Below, piece after piece: positions 48,760 to 60,965 of a stretch of DNA of 64,000 nt. Under the pieces are notes generated by a model. The model ran no database searches. It was not told the DNA's origin and saw only the letters and a program-made list of their open reading frames with translations. The stretch is from Punica granatum (taxonomy: Eukaryota; Streptophyta; Magnoliopsida; Myrtales; Lythraceae): assembly GCF_007655135.1 (NCBI RefSeq), contig NC_045129.1:11408001-11472000 (forward strand), given 5' to 3'. The position numbers and the translations under genes are program-made. The stretch's first letter is position 1. Each line of letters begins with the position of its first letter.

Positions 48760-49217
48760 TATGTGTGGCACATCCAAGATATTGCTAAAAAATGGAGGAT
48801 ATTGAATGTGCAACAAGAGTACTCCATATAAGGAAGATTATGTGTTCTTACATGCATTGATATTCTCATGGCCAAATAAGGAAGACATAAAGAAGGAAAG
48901 TCCATGTTGGAAATGGAAGAATATATTGCAAACACTATGGACGTTTTGCCATGAGTACTTCCCTTTATTTAGTTTGCTTGTCTTCATGGAGAATTGTTCT
49001 CCAAGTATTAGCTAGATGTTTATTTCTTTTTTAGGCTAGTGTTTTAGGAAATAAGTGGAAGATATTTCCCTCATAGTTCTAGGGTAGCTAATTACTTAGT
49101 TTGCTAGGTTATTTCCCTGTTTCTAGTCTTGGGTGGCACATATGCCTAACATATATAAGTCGAGTTTTTCTATTGTATTTACTCCCCCAGGCCCCGCCCC
49201 CGCGAAATCAATAACAA
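48760..49217 (+). repeat. LTR-like sequence with TATA motif
   Basis: This non-coding stretch ends in ATATATAAGTCGAG followed by a T-rich region and a GC-rich CCCCCAGGCCCCGCCCCCGC block, the look of a U3-R junction of a plant LTR. No paired LTR, primer site or gag/pol could be identified, so it may be a solo or broken LTR. Confidence 0.35.
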
Positions 49218-50094
49218 AACGGCTCTGCCCCACGCACTTTTATTTTTACCTTTACTTTATTGCACAACTTCGATATCTATCTTTTCATGTACCTTTCAGT
49301 ACCATTCAATAGCCTTCCGAGGCAATCTCGTCGATCTGTCGGCATATCGCTTCTACCCTACTTGGTTCTCGATTAAGGAGGTTTCCATGAGCTAAGGTTC
49401 CAACCTCAACTCATCCTTTTCGACTCCTAGTAGCCGAACCCAACACTTCATTCAACTTTCGCCTAATTCAGTTGCGAAACCACACAACTTTTCCATGAGC
49501 CAATTAAGGCCGTGAGCTACACTAAAGACCAGCTTCTAGCCGTCTCTCTCGATATCATCCTATTGTTAGCACTCACTCGTATTTATAAAATTTGAATGTG
49601 CAATTAATTGGAACCTGAACTTCTCTAACATATCCTGATTCATGTACCTTTCAGTACCTTTCAATAATAAAACGGCTCTGCCCCACGCACTTTTATTTTT
49701 ACCTTTGCTTTATTGCACAACTTCAATATCTATCTTTTCATGTACCTTTCAGTACCATTCAATAGCCTTCCGAGGCAATCTCGTCGATCTGTCGGCATAT
49801 TGCTTCTACCTTACTTGGTTCTCGATTAAGGAGGTTTCCATGAGCTAAGGTTCCAACCTCAACTCATCATTTTCAGCTCCTAGTAGCTGAACCCAACGCT
49901 TCATTTTACTTCCGCCTAATTCAGCTGCGAAACCACACAACTTTTCCATGAGCCAATTAAGGCCGTGAGCTACACTAAAGACCAGCTTCTAGCCGTCTCT
50001 CTCGATATCATCCTATTGTTAGCACTCACTCGTATTTATAAAATTTGAATGTGCAATTAATTGGAACCTGAACTTCTCTAATATCTCCTGATTC
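49218..50094 (+). repeat. 453-bp tandem duplication
   Basis: The block starting AACGGCTCTGCCCCACGCAC at 49218 recurs at 49671 and stays nearly identical for about 420 bp, through GATATCTATCTTTTCATGTA, CAATTAAGGCCGTGAGCTAC and TGTGCAATTAATTGGAACCT. Few substitutions separate the copies, so the event is fairly recent. It is non-coding and probably part of a retroelement. Confidence 0.9.
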
Positions 50095-50109
50095 CATGTG
50101 GGACCCACG

Positions 50110-50400
50110 CTAATCTTCTTATTTATTTGCAGACTAGCACCATTATTTTTATTATTTGCAATTTAGCACCATTCTTTTTGTTATTTGTAGTCTAGCCCAT
50201 TCTTATCATCATTTGCAAACTAGCATCATTTCTTTATTATTTGCAATCTAGCATCACTCTTTTATTATTTGCAAACTAGCACATTATTTTTTCTTATTTA
50301 CAAATTAGCCCCATTCTTTTATTTTTCACAAACTAGTCACATTCTTTATTTTATTTGCAAATTAGTCCCATTCTTTCCTAATCTAGCACATTCTCATCCA
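50110..50400 (+). repeat. About 30-bp degenerate minisatellite
   Basis: Repeated units of the form TTATTTGCAAACTAGCACCA followed by TTCTTTT recur about nine times with substitutions and small length changes. It begins directly after the tandem duplication. Confidence 0.8.
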
Positions 50401-51529
50401 TATTTCTCTTTTACTCACATCCAAGTCCCTTTTTTCCCATTTTGTTTTACATTTGGTCACTTTTTCCATGGACTTTTCTTCCATTATTGATCACTTTCCT
50501 CCATTCTTGAACCCACTTCCAACTCAACTTTTTTACCTTTTCAACTTCGCCATTTTCCTTCTAGTTTCTCTCACTCTATATGGTCGAATTTCACTATTAA
50601 ATTCTCTCATTCATTTTGGTCTTACATGGCCAAATCTTTCCTACTTTAACTAGTCTCCAAAGCCATTCAATCCTTTGTCATTCTAAGAATCATTCCACAC
50701 TTATTCCATCAATCAAGCTCCCTCATTCATTTCAGCATCTACTACATTAATTCTATTAGAAATTAAAATAACATCATTTCTTATTAATATATATATATAT
50801 ATAAATACATTTAGGTATTAACTATATTACTCCAACATATATATATATATATATGAGTCTTTCGGTCACAGTAAAATAATATATTACATTTGATTAAATT
50901 CAAAACAAATATATCTAAAAAATTTATAAATATTTCATAATTTATCATGTTTTACTTTTTTCAAATAAATTATCACTATGAACATTAGATGCATAATAAA
51001 AAAAAAGATGAATTTAAGAAATTCATCATAATCTTAGAACTACTTCTAATTTTAAATAAAAATTCAATCTTGAAAAATAACTATATTCGTTAAAATCTAT
51101 ATATATAACTAAAAATTATTATCCTTTTTTTTCTTTCATTCCCTAGCTAAATAAGTCATTTTTTTCTCCTTGTTTTTATCTTAATTATAGCTTGTAAGAT
51201 TTAACATACCTATTATTTTGTTTCGTACTAAAAGCACAAAAAAGGAGGGTAAGTTTATTATAGAATAATGGTTACCTTGGTGTAATATTTGTATATGTTA
51301 TAAAGAAATCTTATAATCTGTGTATAATTTATATTTGAATTATGGATTTTTCTAGGGCATAGAATAAGCCAACTAATACTACTAAATTAAAATAGTTGTC
51401 TCATTAATGCAATGATTGTTATTTTTTAGTGCCTAATATAACCTTAGAACTGTCTTACCAAATAAATCACGTACAATATTAAACTCATACCTCTTTCTAA
51501 ATAAGAATCATTGCATTAATGAAATAGGG

Positions 51530-51700
51530 TTTTAGGGTATAACGTTTAAGGTTAGGTTTTAGGATTTTAAGGTTTAGGGTTTAGGGTTTCAGGGTTTAGG
51601 GTTTCAGGGTTTTCAGGGTTTTTGGATTTTAAGGTTTTAGGATTTAGGGTTTTAGGGTTTAGTGTTTTAGGGTTTAAAGATTTAGGGTTATTAGGTTTTG
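51530..51700 (+). repeat. Degenerate telomere-like TTTAGGG repeats
   Basis: Many TTTAGGG and variant units (TTTCAGGG, TTTTAGGG, TTTAAGG) lie head to tail in about 170 bp, the plant telomere sequence in a decayed state. They lie between the two long arms of the MITE at 51355, not at a chromosome end. Confidence 0.85.
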
Positions 51701-51869
51701 CAATCGAAATTTGATATTTTACCATCGGATTCATTTGATAGGATATATGGATTTAATGTTATGAGATTTATTTGATAAAATAAGATTAAGGGTATGTTAG
51801 GTACTATAAAATTAAAATAATTACTTGATGAGATACTGTTTTAATATGATAGTATTGGTTGGCTTATTC

Positions 51870-52850
51870 CAGTGTTATCAAAAACGGACCGGACATTGAA
51901 CTGGCCGAGATATTGGTTCATGGTTTGGAGTTCGATGAGTCAAATCGCATGTTTAATTATAAAATAAATAAATAATTATTATTTAAAAAAAAATAATATA
52001 AAGTACAAGAAAACTCCCCCCTCCTTATCTCTCTCATCGACAACTGTGTCCAAACTTCCTCACTACATAGCCTTTTCTCTTATCACAGCTCCTCCTCATA
52101 CTCTCTCTCTCTCTCTCTCTCACTCACTCTCTCTCATCATCCATGGCTTCTCGGAGCGGCTGCAGCTATTTCTTCTTCTTTTTCTTCTTCATTGTCTCTC
52201 TGATCCACCGGTTCCATGCTCAAGCCATCTCCTTGCCGAACACATTCCTCCTCCCGGTCACCAAAGACGCCTCCAGCCTCCAGCCTCCAGCACAGGGTAA
52301 ACCATCAATGGATTAAGAGATTGGCTTAACTCTAAGAAGGCACAGCGTGAAGGCAGCACTACAAAGCCTTGATAAAAAGCTGATGATTACTTAAGAAGGA
52401 GCAAGGCAACGAGGAGCAAAGTCTCCTTCATAACAGTACGGCTGGAGTAAGAAGCCAAAAAAGACAAGGGTTAATTTAAACCCCAGTACCTCGCCAAGAT
52501 CCGCCCCAGTGGTGATTCTCCGCCTCCCCTTACCCTTGTCCTCGATCTCAGCGGCCCCAGCCTTGGACCTCCTACGATGCCGTGAAGATGAAGACTAGGG
52601 TCTAATAATTTCATTTGGCCTTTTGAGTTTTTTTATTTTTCAGATTTACCTTTAGGTCCTCCATGTTTAAAAAATTTTGAACCCATCCAACCAGCCGGTT
52701 GACATGTGGATTTGCCTAAAAACCGTCCGATTTTTAAGTTCATCGCTCTATTATGTATTTTTTATTTTTAAGCTAATCAGACCGAATATAGGTCCGATTT
52801 CCGGTTCGACCGGTCGAACTGTTCGGTCCAGTCCGATTCTGATAATAATG
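51870..52850. mobile_element. hAT-type element with captured gene piece
   Basis: The ends are CAGTGTTATCAAAAACGG and, reverse-complemented, CATTATTATCAGAATCGG, followed inward by CCGG/GGTTCGACC-type subterminal sequence typical of plant hAT MITEs. The flanks are a perfect 8-bp duplication, GCTTATTC at 51862-51869 and 52851-52858, and removing the element restores the outer MITE arm. The 981-bp body carries a protease gene fragment and no transposase. Confidence 0.85.
52143..52595 (+). pseudogene. Captured basic-7S-globulin/EDGP-like aspartic protease 5' end
   Basis: From 52143 a 57-residue frame encodes a signal peptide (MASRSGCSYFFFFFFFIVSL) and AISLPNTFLLPVTKDASSLQ, the mature N-terminus of EDGP/basic 7S globulin-type aspartic protease-like proteins. 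About 190 bp of unrelated sequence follows. Then 52484-52590 encodes QYLAKIRPSGDSPPPLTLVL with DLSG, the next family block, corresponding to the first catalytic D-T/S-G region. A one-base shift after that and the loss of everything downstream make it a fragment. A CT microsatellite at about 52098-52135 looks like the parent gene's leader. The family acts in the cell wall as inhibitors or proteases; this copy cannot. Confidence 0.75.
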
Positions 52851-52865
52851 GCTTATTCTATGCCC

Positions 52866-55482
52866 TTAGGACATAGAATAAACAAACCCTTGAATTATAT
52901 ATGCATACACATTAAAAAGGAAAAAGAAAATTTGGCTTATTTCCTAATTTAAATTTCGTGTAACCAGAAATTTTAAAGGATCAATTTTATCTTTTTCAAT
53001 CAATAATCAAGTTTCTCCTTAACATATGTATCTTCTTTGGTGAGTTTCATCTCCTCATCACCCTCTCTCCTCTCTATCTATGTTTGTGGCGGCCTTTGCA
53101 CGCTCAAAAGACGGGAAAAAAAAGAAGTAAAGGCGATGCATGAAACGGCGCCTCTGGCATGGGAATTATTAGAAAAAATTTCTCAAGCAACACCGTGGAG
53201 AAGTAAACATTAAAATATCTTTTTAAATTTTTCACAAATAATTACTTACATAATTTTAAATTGTAAGGAGATTTGGAATAATTAAAAAAACTTTCACATT
53301 TTTTATGTTAAAAATAAATTCCATGAGAGGTGCGATTGATTGGCTAGCATACGATTTGGTTGCCATATTGTCTTTTATCCTTGTTTTACACATACAATTT
53401 GAATAGAAAAAACTCTAAGGTTTATTTATTGGTGCACTAGATTCTACGAACAACTAAATTTTATGATTTATCTACATTACAAATTGGAAAAAGAAAGCTA
53501 CTGGTTGACTTTCTAATTCCAAAATTATCCTTAGTCAAATTCTTTAAAAAATTAATAGATACTAAATTTAGGGGTGATTTATAGTTTTACCTTTCCAAGT
53601 CCCATTCATTCCACTTTTTTCTCCTATAATTTTTCTCTCCTCTCTTTCCCTCTCTTCATCGTCCATTCCATACCGGCCCAGAAGAAATATGTTTCAATCT
53701 TAGTTATACTTATATAATTATTCATATTTAAATTAAATTTCATATAAAACAAAGAAATATTTTACATGTAAAGCGTAATGCGGGTTTATTATTTATTTTG
53801 ATTAAATAATTATATCTATTTTCGAAATATAATTCAAAATATGCTCAACATCCGTGAAATATTTATGAGTTGAAATATTTTAAGGATTATTATTTACTGG
53901 TCGTGGAGCCCGTGCATTGCATGTGATCAAATGTGATGTAAGTTGTTCAAAATTATATTAACAATCAATAGCAATATATTATTAGACATATAAGATTATG
54001 ATAATTTAATTTCTTGAATAAGATAAAACAAATTACATAAAAGAAGAGAACGCAATATATGTTTTGAAAAATTCAATATTGTCAAAATTACGAATAAAAA
54101 ATTTAAAAAAAAAATTCAACCATGGCGGGATGAAATTCTATCTTCAATATTATCAGGATTCATATGGTGTTACATTGTGTCTTATATTTACGCTTTACCA
54201 CATACACAAAATTAGAGAACCCTAAAATTCTACGAAAGTTTATGTGTGAGAAAAGTAAAAAGTTGAAGAACTCACATTCAAAAGTCTAACCAATATACAT
54301 ACTACTATAAACTTGCGTGCTTTTGAAAAATTGAAGAAATATAATGGTACTGGTAGCAATTTTTTTTTTACTAGTCAGATCTCTACTATTTATAGTGTAT
54401 CGCATAGAGTATAATATATATAGTACATCAAGTCTCTGTCTATAAAAAAAATATGATCTGATTTGCTTTTTGAAAAACAAATATAAAACATAGTCGAATT
54501 TATTTTTTGAAAAGTAAATGTGATCTTACGTGATTTGTTTTATCTTGATCTTTTCATGAAATCTTATATCATATCTTATATATCATGCTATTATTTGAGT
54601 AAAAGTTCAATTTTGTAACTACCACCTTATTAATAGGATGTGTTTAAAAAGTCGAAAGTACCCCTGGTATTTATAATTCAAAAAATGAGAAAAATAATGA
54701 CCGGGTCTATAAATCTATATCTATATGTTTTAGAAAATAAATTTCCTTTTTCCAAAAAAAAGCTCAAAACACGAATGACCAATCCTAGAATCTATATTTA
54801 TATGTTTTAAAAATAAAAATAAAATTTTTTTCCTGAAAAACTTAATAAATCGAGAAAATAACTACCGATCCCACATATCTATATTTATATGTTTTAAACT
54901 TTTAAAATTAAAAGATCAAACACATCTTTTAGAAAAAAAACTCAAAAAATAAGAAAATAATGAATACTCCCACAAATTTGTAACTATATATTTTTAAATT
55001 TCAAAATTGTGCTTATATTAGAAAAAACTTAAAATATTGAGAAAAATTCATTTAACAACGGAGCTTTCTAATGCCATTTGACCGAGCTCACCTTAATCTT
55101 GTTTCATATATATGTATATATAGTTGATTCCGTGGGTTGACATGCAATGTATAACCCATAGGTAGGTGTAACCTTTCGCTCAATATTAGAATACCATGGC
55201 CAAACTCTTGTTTATTGAAATAAATACAGTAATTCATGAAATATATATTTATCATATATATATAAATAATTAATAGCATGAAAACTATTCCTAAGCGCTT
55301 TCATGCCGGCACATTATTATACTAATACAAGGACAACTAAGGTAGGATAATGTTGCTTTCCCCAAAATGATTTATTATATCCTTATCGTTAATTAGTCAA
55401 TCAGTTAATAAATGAATTACTTAAAATGCTTTGCATTTGGATGACTTCAGCGTACATTACGATTGCTAGGCGGTTCGGCTTG
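52866..55482. other. AT-rich intergenic DNA
   Basis: No gene is recognisable. At about 53908 there is GAGCCCGTGCATTGCATG, another member of the scattered GTGCATTGCA family. Phrases around TCTATATTTATATGTTTTA recur about every 100-130 bp at 54715-54990, a loose tandem repeat. Confidence 0.5.
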
Positions 55483-55498
55483 GCAGGTGAGGCTCTTC

Positions 55499-55872
55499 TT
55501 TTTTCTTTTTTCTTTTTTTTTCTTTCTTTTAGTTTTTTGATAAATTTGAAAGTATTATTACGGCTAAAGTTACCACATTGTAGAAGTTCATGGTTCTTAG
55601 GGACTCAAGCCCCATTACAGCTAAAATGAACAGTAAACAAAATAGCTAAGTCATCCGGCAAAACTCCTCCAAAACGCGCCAATGCATCAACACACTTATT
55701 TGCCTCCCAATATATATGCTACGGGAAGATAACCTCAAATTGTTGACTCAACGTCCTACAATCACGAATCAAGGGCCTAAGGATGATATTCGAACAATTC
55801 TACCCCCAGACCCATTCAACAAGAGTTTTAGCATCGAGTTCAACATAGAGTTTCCGAATATTGTAGTTTGTC
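55499..55872 (-). mobile_element. 5'-truncated LINE with 16-bp target duplication
   Basis: GCAGGTGAGGCTCTTC occurs exactly at 55483-55498 and 55873-55888. The insert has a T-rich tract on its left (55499-55538), the poly(A) tail of a minus-strand insertion. Minus-strand translation gives LYVELDAKTLVEWV and later EANKCVDALARFGGVLPDDL, the C-terminal RNase H-like region of plant LINEs. Stops interrupt it. The insertion is 374 bp. Confidence 0.85.
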
Positions 55873-55888
55873 GCAGGTGAGGCTCTTC

Positions 55889-57664
55889 GATACAAATTTT
55901 TTGCTTTTGTGGTTATTTCAATTTTTTCCCTGAAGTTTGCCCCATGTCTCAATTCACACTGGCGTTGTATTTCGGTTATCTTTTTAATTTAATATTTCAA
56001 TTTCAAATATAGATATATTATTAAGTATTTTTATATACTTTCATTATTTCAATATAGAGTTTCTTATTAATATAGTGGTTTTCATTATTAATATTAGGAA
56101 TATTATTACAAGATGTCTTAAATATAGTCTATTAGGAAATATTTAACTCATAAAATGTCAACATTTAATTGGGTAGCTATCTGATTTAATTGTGGTAATC
56201 TACTCTTGTAAACTTTATACAATTATATATAAAACTAGCTTTTTTGACCCGTGCATTGCAGGAGATATTTACTACAAAATAATTAATTCTTTCTTTTATA
56301 GTATATAATATCAAATAATTATATCCAAATATCTTAAGGAATTGTGATTAATTCATATATTGCTACTATATTAGAGGAGTAGTGATGTTACTATTTTAAA
56401 ATGATCATTTCTCCAATTCGGTCAAAAATTAGCATGCCAATTTTTGAGGATAAATTTGTAATTATATTAACTTCTGAGGATATATGAAAATTAAAATATT
56501 TCACGTCCAAACATATTCATGCATATATATTAAAATTATTAAGAATTATTTATAAACAGGTAATTTTTATTCATTTATCATTAATTAGTCCTATTCAATC
56601 CTAATTATATATTTCATTTATATAAAAATTATTAAGTATTTTTATTTATAAACTCTTAATTTTAATGCATTTATTATTAATTTATTCCTATTTATTCTCA
56701 ATTATATATATTTACAATTATATCTCTATTTATTACATTGTATTTAACTTTATATATATATATTTATATATATAATATATTTATCTTTTTATCCTATGAT
56801 ATTACAACATTTATCTTTATGACCTTATTAATTATCATGTGATCCAGATTATATATATATATATATTACATTAGTTTATAGAAATAATATGACATCCATT
56901 TGGTATTAATTATATTATCACATATATTATTATCACGACAATATATAATATCACTTATAGATCGAGATTTTTTCATATTCAAAGAGTACGCATTATGTAT
57001 ATTTTCATGATTTATGTTATCATTGAATTTTATATGCTGTTTATATGCCTGTAAAAATTGTAACTATTCCAACATTACCTGTTAATTAAAATAATTAAAA
57101 TTTTATCCATGCACTATGCTCGTAGAGCGCAAGATTCCACATAGTTTCTCACCAAACAGGACCGAGATTTTCATGTATGTTCCGCAACTTTATATGCACT
57201 ATTGCATCCTCTTTCCCCATATACATTTTGAATTCTTATTAAAGTTTATTTATTTTTATTATTTATATATATACGCATTTCTTTTTAACAAGCAAAAAGT
57301 TTATTTAGTTATATATACATTATTCTATCCTCGTTTCTTCATCCTTAATATTTGCTAAAGCAGTGTAGTGTTACTGGTGCAGGTATAATAAACAAGATGA
57401 CCAGATCAAATATTTCTGACAAAAAAAATAATGAAGACATAAAAATTTGTTGATAAAATACAAAAGTGGCTAAAACCTCAGCCAACAGAACCGAAGAATT
57501 TTCACAATATCAAATTACATATAAGGAGACATGACCAGCATCCTTAAGTTCATATAATCCGCCTCGGAGAAGTATTATGCTTACCGCTCACTATGTTACA
57601 ATGGACAACCTCAAGATTAGAGACAATGGGAATTTACAGAGACTGACCGTCAAGTATGTTCACT
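55889..57664. other. AT-rich intergenic DNA and FAS2 3' flank
   Basis: It is strongly AT-rich with (TA)n runs near 56750 and 56852. GACCCGTGCATTGCAGGAGA at about 56248 is another member of the scattered repeat family. No gene is seen; the last 250 bp probably include the FAS2 3' UTR. Confidence 0.5.
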
Positions 57665-60600
57665 TTAATCAATTGCCATGGGAGTAATTCGCCTCTTTGC
57701 TGGTTTATTTGGGATGGAAGAGCTTCTCGAATCTGATGACACCTCTTTTGGCTTATCGGTTTGTACTTCGGCTTTTGAACCCAACGCTTCTTTCGGCTTA
57801 TCAGTTTCTACTTCGGCTTTTACAGTAACATCATCAATCGACATCTCCTCTGCTTTCTGATTTTGTGCCTTTTCTGGATCTGCTGGCACATTCTTTTCTT
57901 CTGAAGAATCTGAACAGATATAGGACAGATGAGTATCTAGAGAGACAACATGTATTTTATATATCATGTGCGTATAAGAAGGAACGAACCTGAAAGTGCG
58001 ACTGGACATCCCAATTCATCATTTTCGAATTCCACTAAGGTGCAGTAACCATCTTGGGAGGAAAGTGCCAGAAAACGGGCATTGTGCGACCTTCCAACAT
58101 CACATCAGAGCAGTCAACCGAAATAAGATTATTTGATAAGAAATGTAATTGTTATGGAAGGAGTATAAACTTTACCAAGCAATGTCAGTTATGGCTGCAT
58201 AGTGAAGGCCTGCCAAAATTGCTATAGGGGGGATGCTTTCAGTGTCGTAAATGTACAGAGAATTCAGAGTAGCCACAGCAAAAACAATCCGGTAAGGGTG
58301 CTTGAAGAACCGAGCTGCAAAAACCGCCACAGGAAATTAAAGGTCAACGATGCACATGGGAGCAAATTATATTTGTCACATGCAGCAGCATCTGTGAACA
58401 AGTACCTGAGTTTGATCCTCGAAGGCTAAAAACAACAGGACAAAAACGAACGACAACAATAGGTTTGTTGGCTCCGGGTAGCTGTAGAGCTGGTCTGCAT
58501 CAGAAAAAGAAAAGGTAGAATGTTAATGAACATATAAATATATTTATATTGATTAAGTAGGTGAAAGAACATAAAAGAGAATTAACAGCTATGCAGTTAA
58601 TTTTTTTCATGAATATCATACAAGATGCGCGTTTAACTTTCAGACAGGTTTCTTCAAGTGGGTAAATATTCTTCAATACAAAAAGAATGACCGGCAACTA
58701 AATGAGCACCAAGTAGAAATGCCTTGCCTTGAAAGATCTTTCCTGGAGAGTATATAAGCAGTATTTATGGGTTCTGATGAAGGTGACAATTTGCAAGAGC
58801 CTGCAGTTTAAAGGTAACAAATCATCCACCAGATATATAGAACAAAGTCGAAGCTCGTCATAATTGCCAATACTTTGCACTATGCTCAGGTCCATACCGG
58901 CGGGAACTAGTAAAAATGATCCATCTGGGGCCCAGGCTAATCTTCGAAAGAATGATGGCAATGTTTCATCGTGAAAGAGATGATTTTTCACGCCCTGTCA
59001 GAAAGTGCAAATTAGGTTTGGCAATCTAAAAATGCGATAACAAGGATGTCTTGCGCACCTTATACCTTAGAATCATCTGATGACTGCTGTTCAGCCTTGG
59101 TAATTACGTGTTGACATGAATAAGTCACCTTCTCAGCAATTTTTCCTTCTGTTTGAGGTTTTTTAGCATAAATTCGACAAGTTCTATCAGAACTGAGAGA
59201 TGCAACATACTTGGCCAAGGGATCCCATGCCACCCCTTGAACATAATGGAAATGGCCATCCAAAATCTGATGGACAGATCCTGAGAACATAGAAGACTAT
59301 ACAATAATGTGATCTGCAGCTATCAATTGTAATTGAAAGTTGTCGTGATGAGCTCTAATACCTTTATTTACATCCCAAATGATGCAAGAATTATCAACTG
59401 ATCCAGATATAAGGTATACACCATCCTTAGACCATTGAAGGTCCAACACATCCTTCCGGTGAAATCTACATCAAAAGTTCAGTTCGGTTAAAATCAAGAC
59501 TCAACATGACTACGATCATTATCACAAATCTTATATCCGAGGTAGTTTTTCTCTTTTTCTTTGTTCATTTTTTCCCCCCTTTATAAGTTTATATCTCCTA
59601 CATGAGTAGGAAAAAGTGAATTCCACATTCACATTCCTACGCAGCATGTATTGATCTAAAAATTCCCAAACTGCAGCTAGCGAATGAAATCATTCAATTG
59701 GGCAGCTAGCCAAAAATTCCTTATATTGGGCAGCTTAATCTAGTTGGATTTAAACCGACATCAACGAGCAAATTCTATTTTATAGTATAGCAGCTTCCAT
59801 TGGGAACAAAGAACCAAGAAAGATACAATTTCAAAGCTAAATAAGAGGAATCCTTACGATAAAGTCTTAAAAACTTTCCAAGCTTGACCAGATTCTACTT
59901 GGTGGAACTTCCAGATTAGCAGCTCTCCTCCTGGGAAAAAGAAGAGGGAGAATTTAGACAATTCTGGCTGTCAAGTTGAGGAAGGATGATCATGAATAAA
60001 TGAAGATTATTTCTGTTATAGCCAGGATGCTTGAAAGGGGTCGAGAGAGGGATACTGTACCATCAGCACCAGAGGCTAGTTGCTCTCCTGCAGATAAAGG
60101 AAAAGGCTTCTATCACCAAAAAGGAAAACAAAAAAGGTAAAATATCTTCCAACTCCCCAGTTAAAAACTCTCACAAAACTAAGGGCAGTGAACCCATTAA
60201 GCAGAAGAAAACTGTGAAATATGACTCAGAGTATGCCACCGGAATCCTCATATAGCCTTTGTGAGCGCTCATGACAAAATCCCTTATTTTGAAAAGAATG
60301 GGAAATTCTTACCAGATGGAGAAAATCGGAGGGCATTTACGGCTGAGCTATGATAAGATAGGCTGCTCTGGTAGGAAGCTGCAGGGACTTTCTTCTCCGC
60401 TTCACAAACCATAAGCCATAGCTGAAAGAACATGGCATTGAATTGTAACTATTAATCTACCGGACAATCAGGGCAAACAAAAAAAAACAGTTTAGAAAAG
60501 AAAACAGTTACAGAATAAATTGGACAACATCCTCGAACCAGAATATCATCCAATCTAGTTTGGAGCTGAACAAGACATTGATGAAGGTGAAATGTAGCAT

Positions 60601-60965
60601 AGGGTAGGCTGGTACATTATGCAGTTTTAAGAAAAAATCGAACTTTGTAACTAGTAAGAGTATCAATTTGTTACTCTATGAGACGATCAAGAAGTAAAAT
60701 TTAAAAGCAGGATCTAAGAATTTGAGCAATTTTCCAGTCAGTATGAATCACTGTCGCCAGAATAGAAGCTGAACAGAGAGATAACTCGAAGACCAAAAGC
60801 AATCGACCAAAAGAACTGGCAAGAAGAAAAACCACAAGTAGGAATTAGTACCTTGATGTCGAAGTCCGCACCGCCGGTGGCGAGAAGACCGGTGGTGGGG
60901 TGAAAATCTAGGGTTAATACCGGCTTTGTCTCATGCCAATTTATCTGCACAGTGCCTCCCTTCAT
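57665..60965 (-). CDS. FAS2: Chromatin assembly factor 1 subunit FAS2 (WD40)
   Basis: Twelve exons: 60965-60852, 60421-60313, 60087-60061, 59930-59858, 59465-59362, 59280-59066, 58994-58898, 58800-58728, 58494-58406, 58314-58176, 58090-57990 and 57909-57665. All join in phase to 461 residues, near the length of Arabidopsis FAS2. It starts [20 protein letters not shown] and ends [10 protein letters not shown], both family signatures. WD40 blades run through most of it ([52 protein letters not shown]), then an acidic tail. FAS2 is the p60-like subunit of CAF-1, which loads histones H3-H4 behind replication forks in the nucleus. Eleven introns were set; the one after exon 8 starts with GC. An in-frame upstream ATG at 61010 exists, but MKGG is the conserved start. 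Confidence 0.95.

Larger units (their letters stand above)
51355..52865. mobile_element. Harbinger-like MITE split by a nested hAT
   Basis: The left end GGGCATAGAATAAGCCAACT is repeated inverted at the far right (52850-52865). The inner part of the right arm lies at about 51780-51869, where reverse-complemented GGAATAAGCCAACCAATACT and TACCTAACATACCCTAA follow the left arm for about 90 bp. The right arm is split because another element (51870-52850) landed in it. Flanks CTA (left) and TTA (right) are compatible with a decayed TTA target duplication. The centre carries telomere-like repeats. Confidence 0.65.

Noticed and set aside
51530..51700. A true telomere
   Set aside because: The repeats are degenerate, short and enclosed within transposon arms with genes on both sides of the window.
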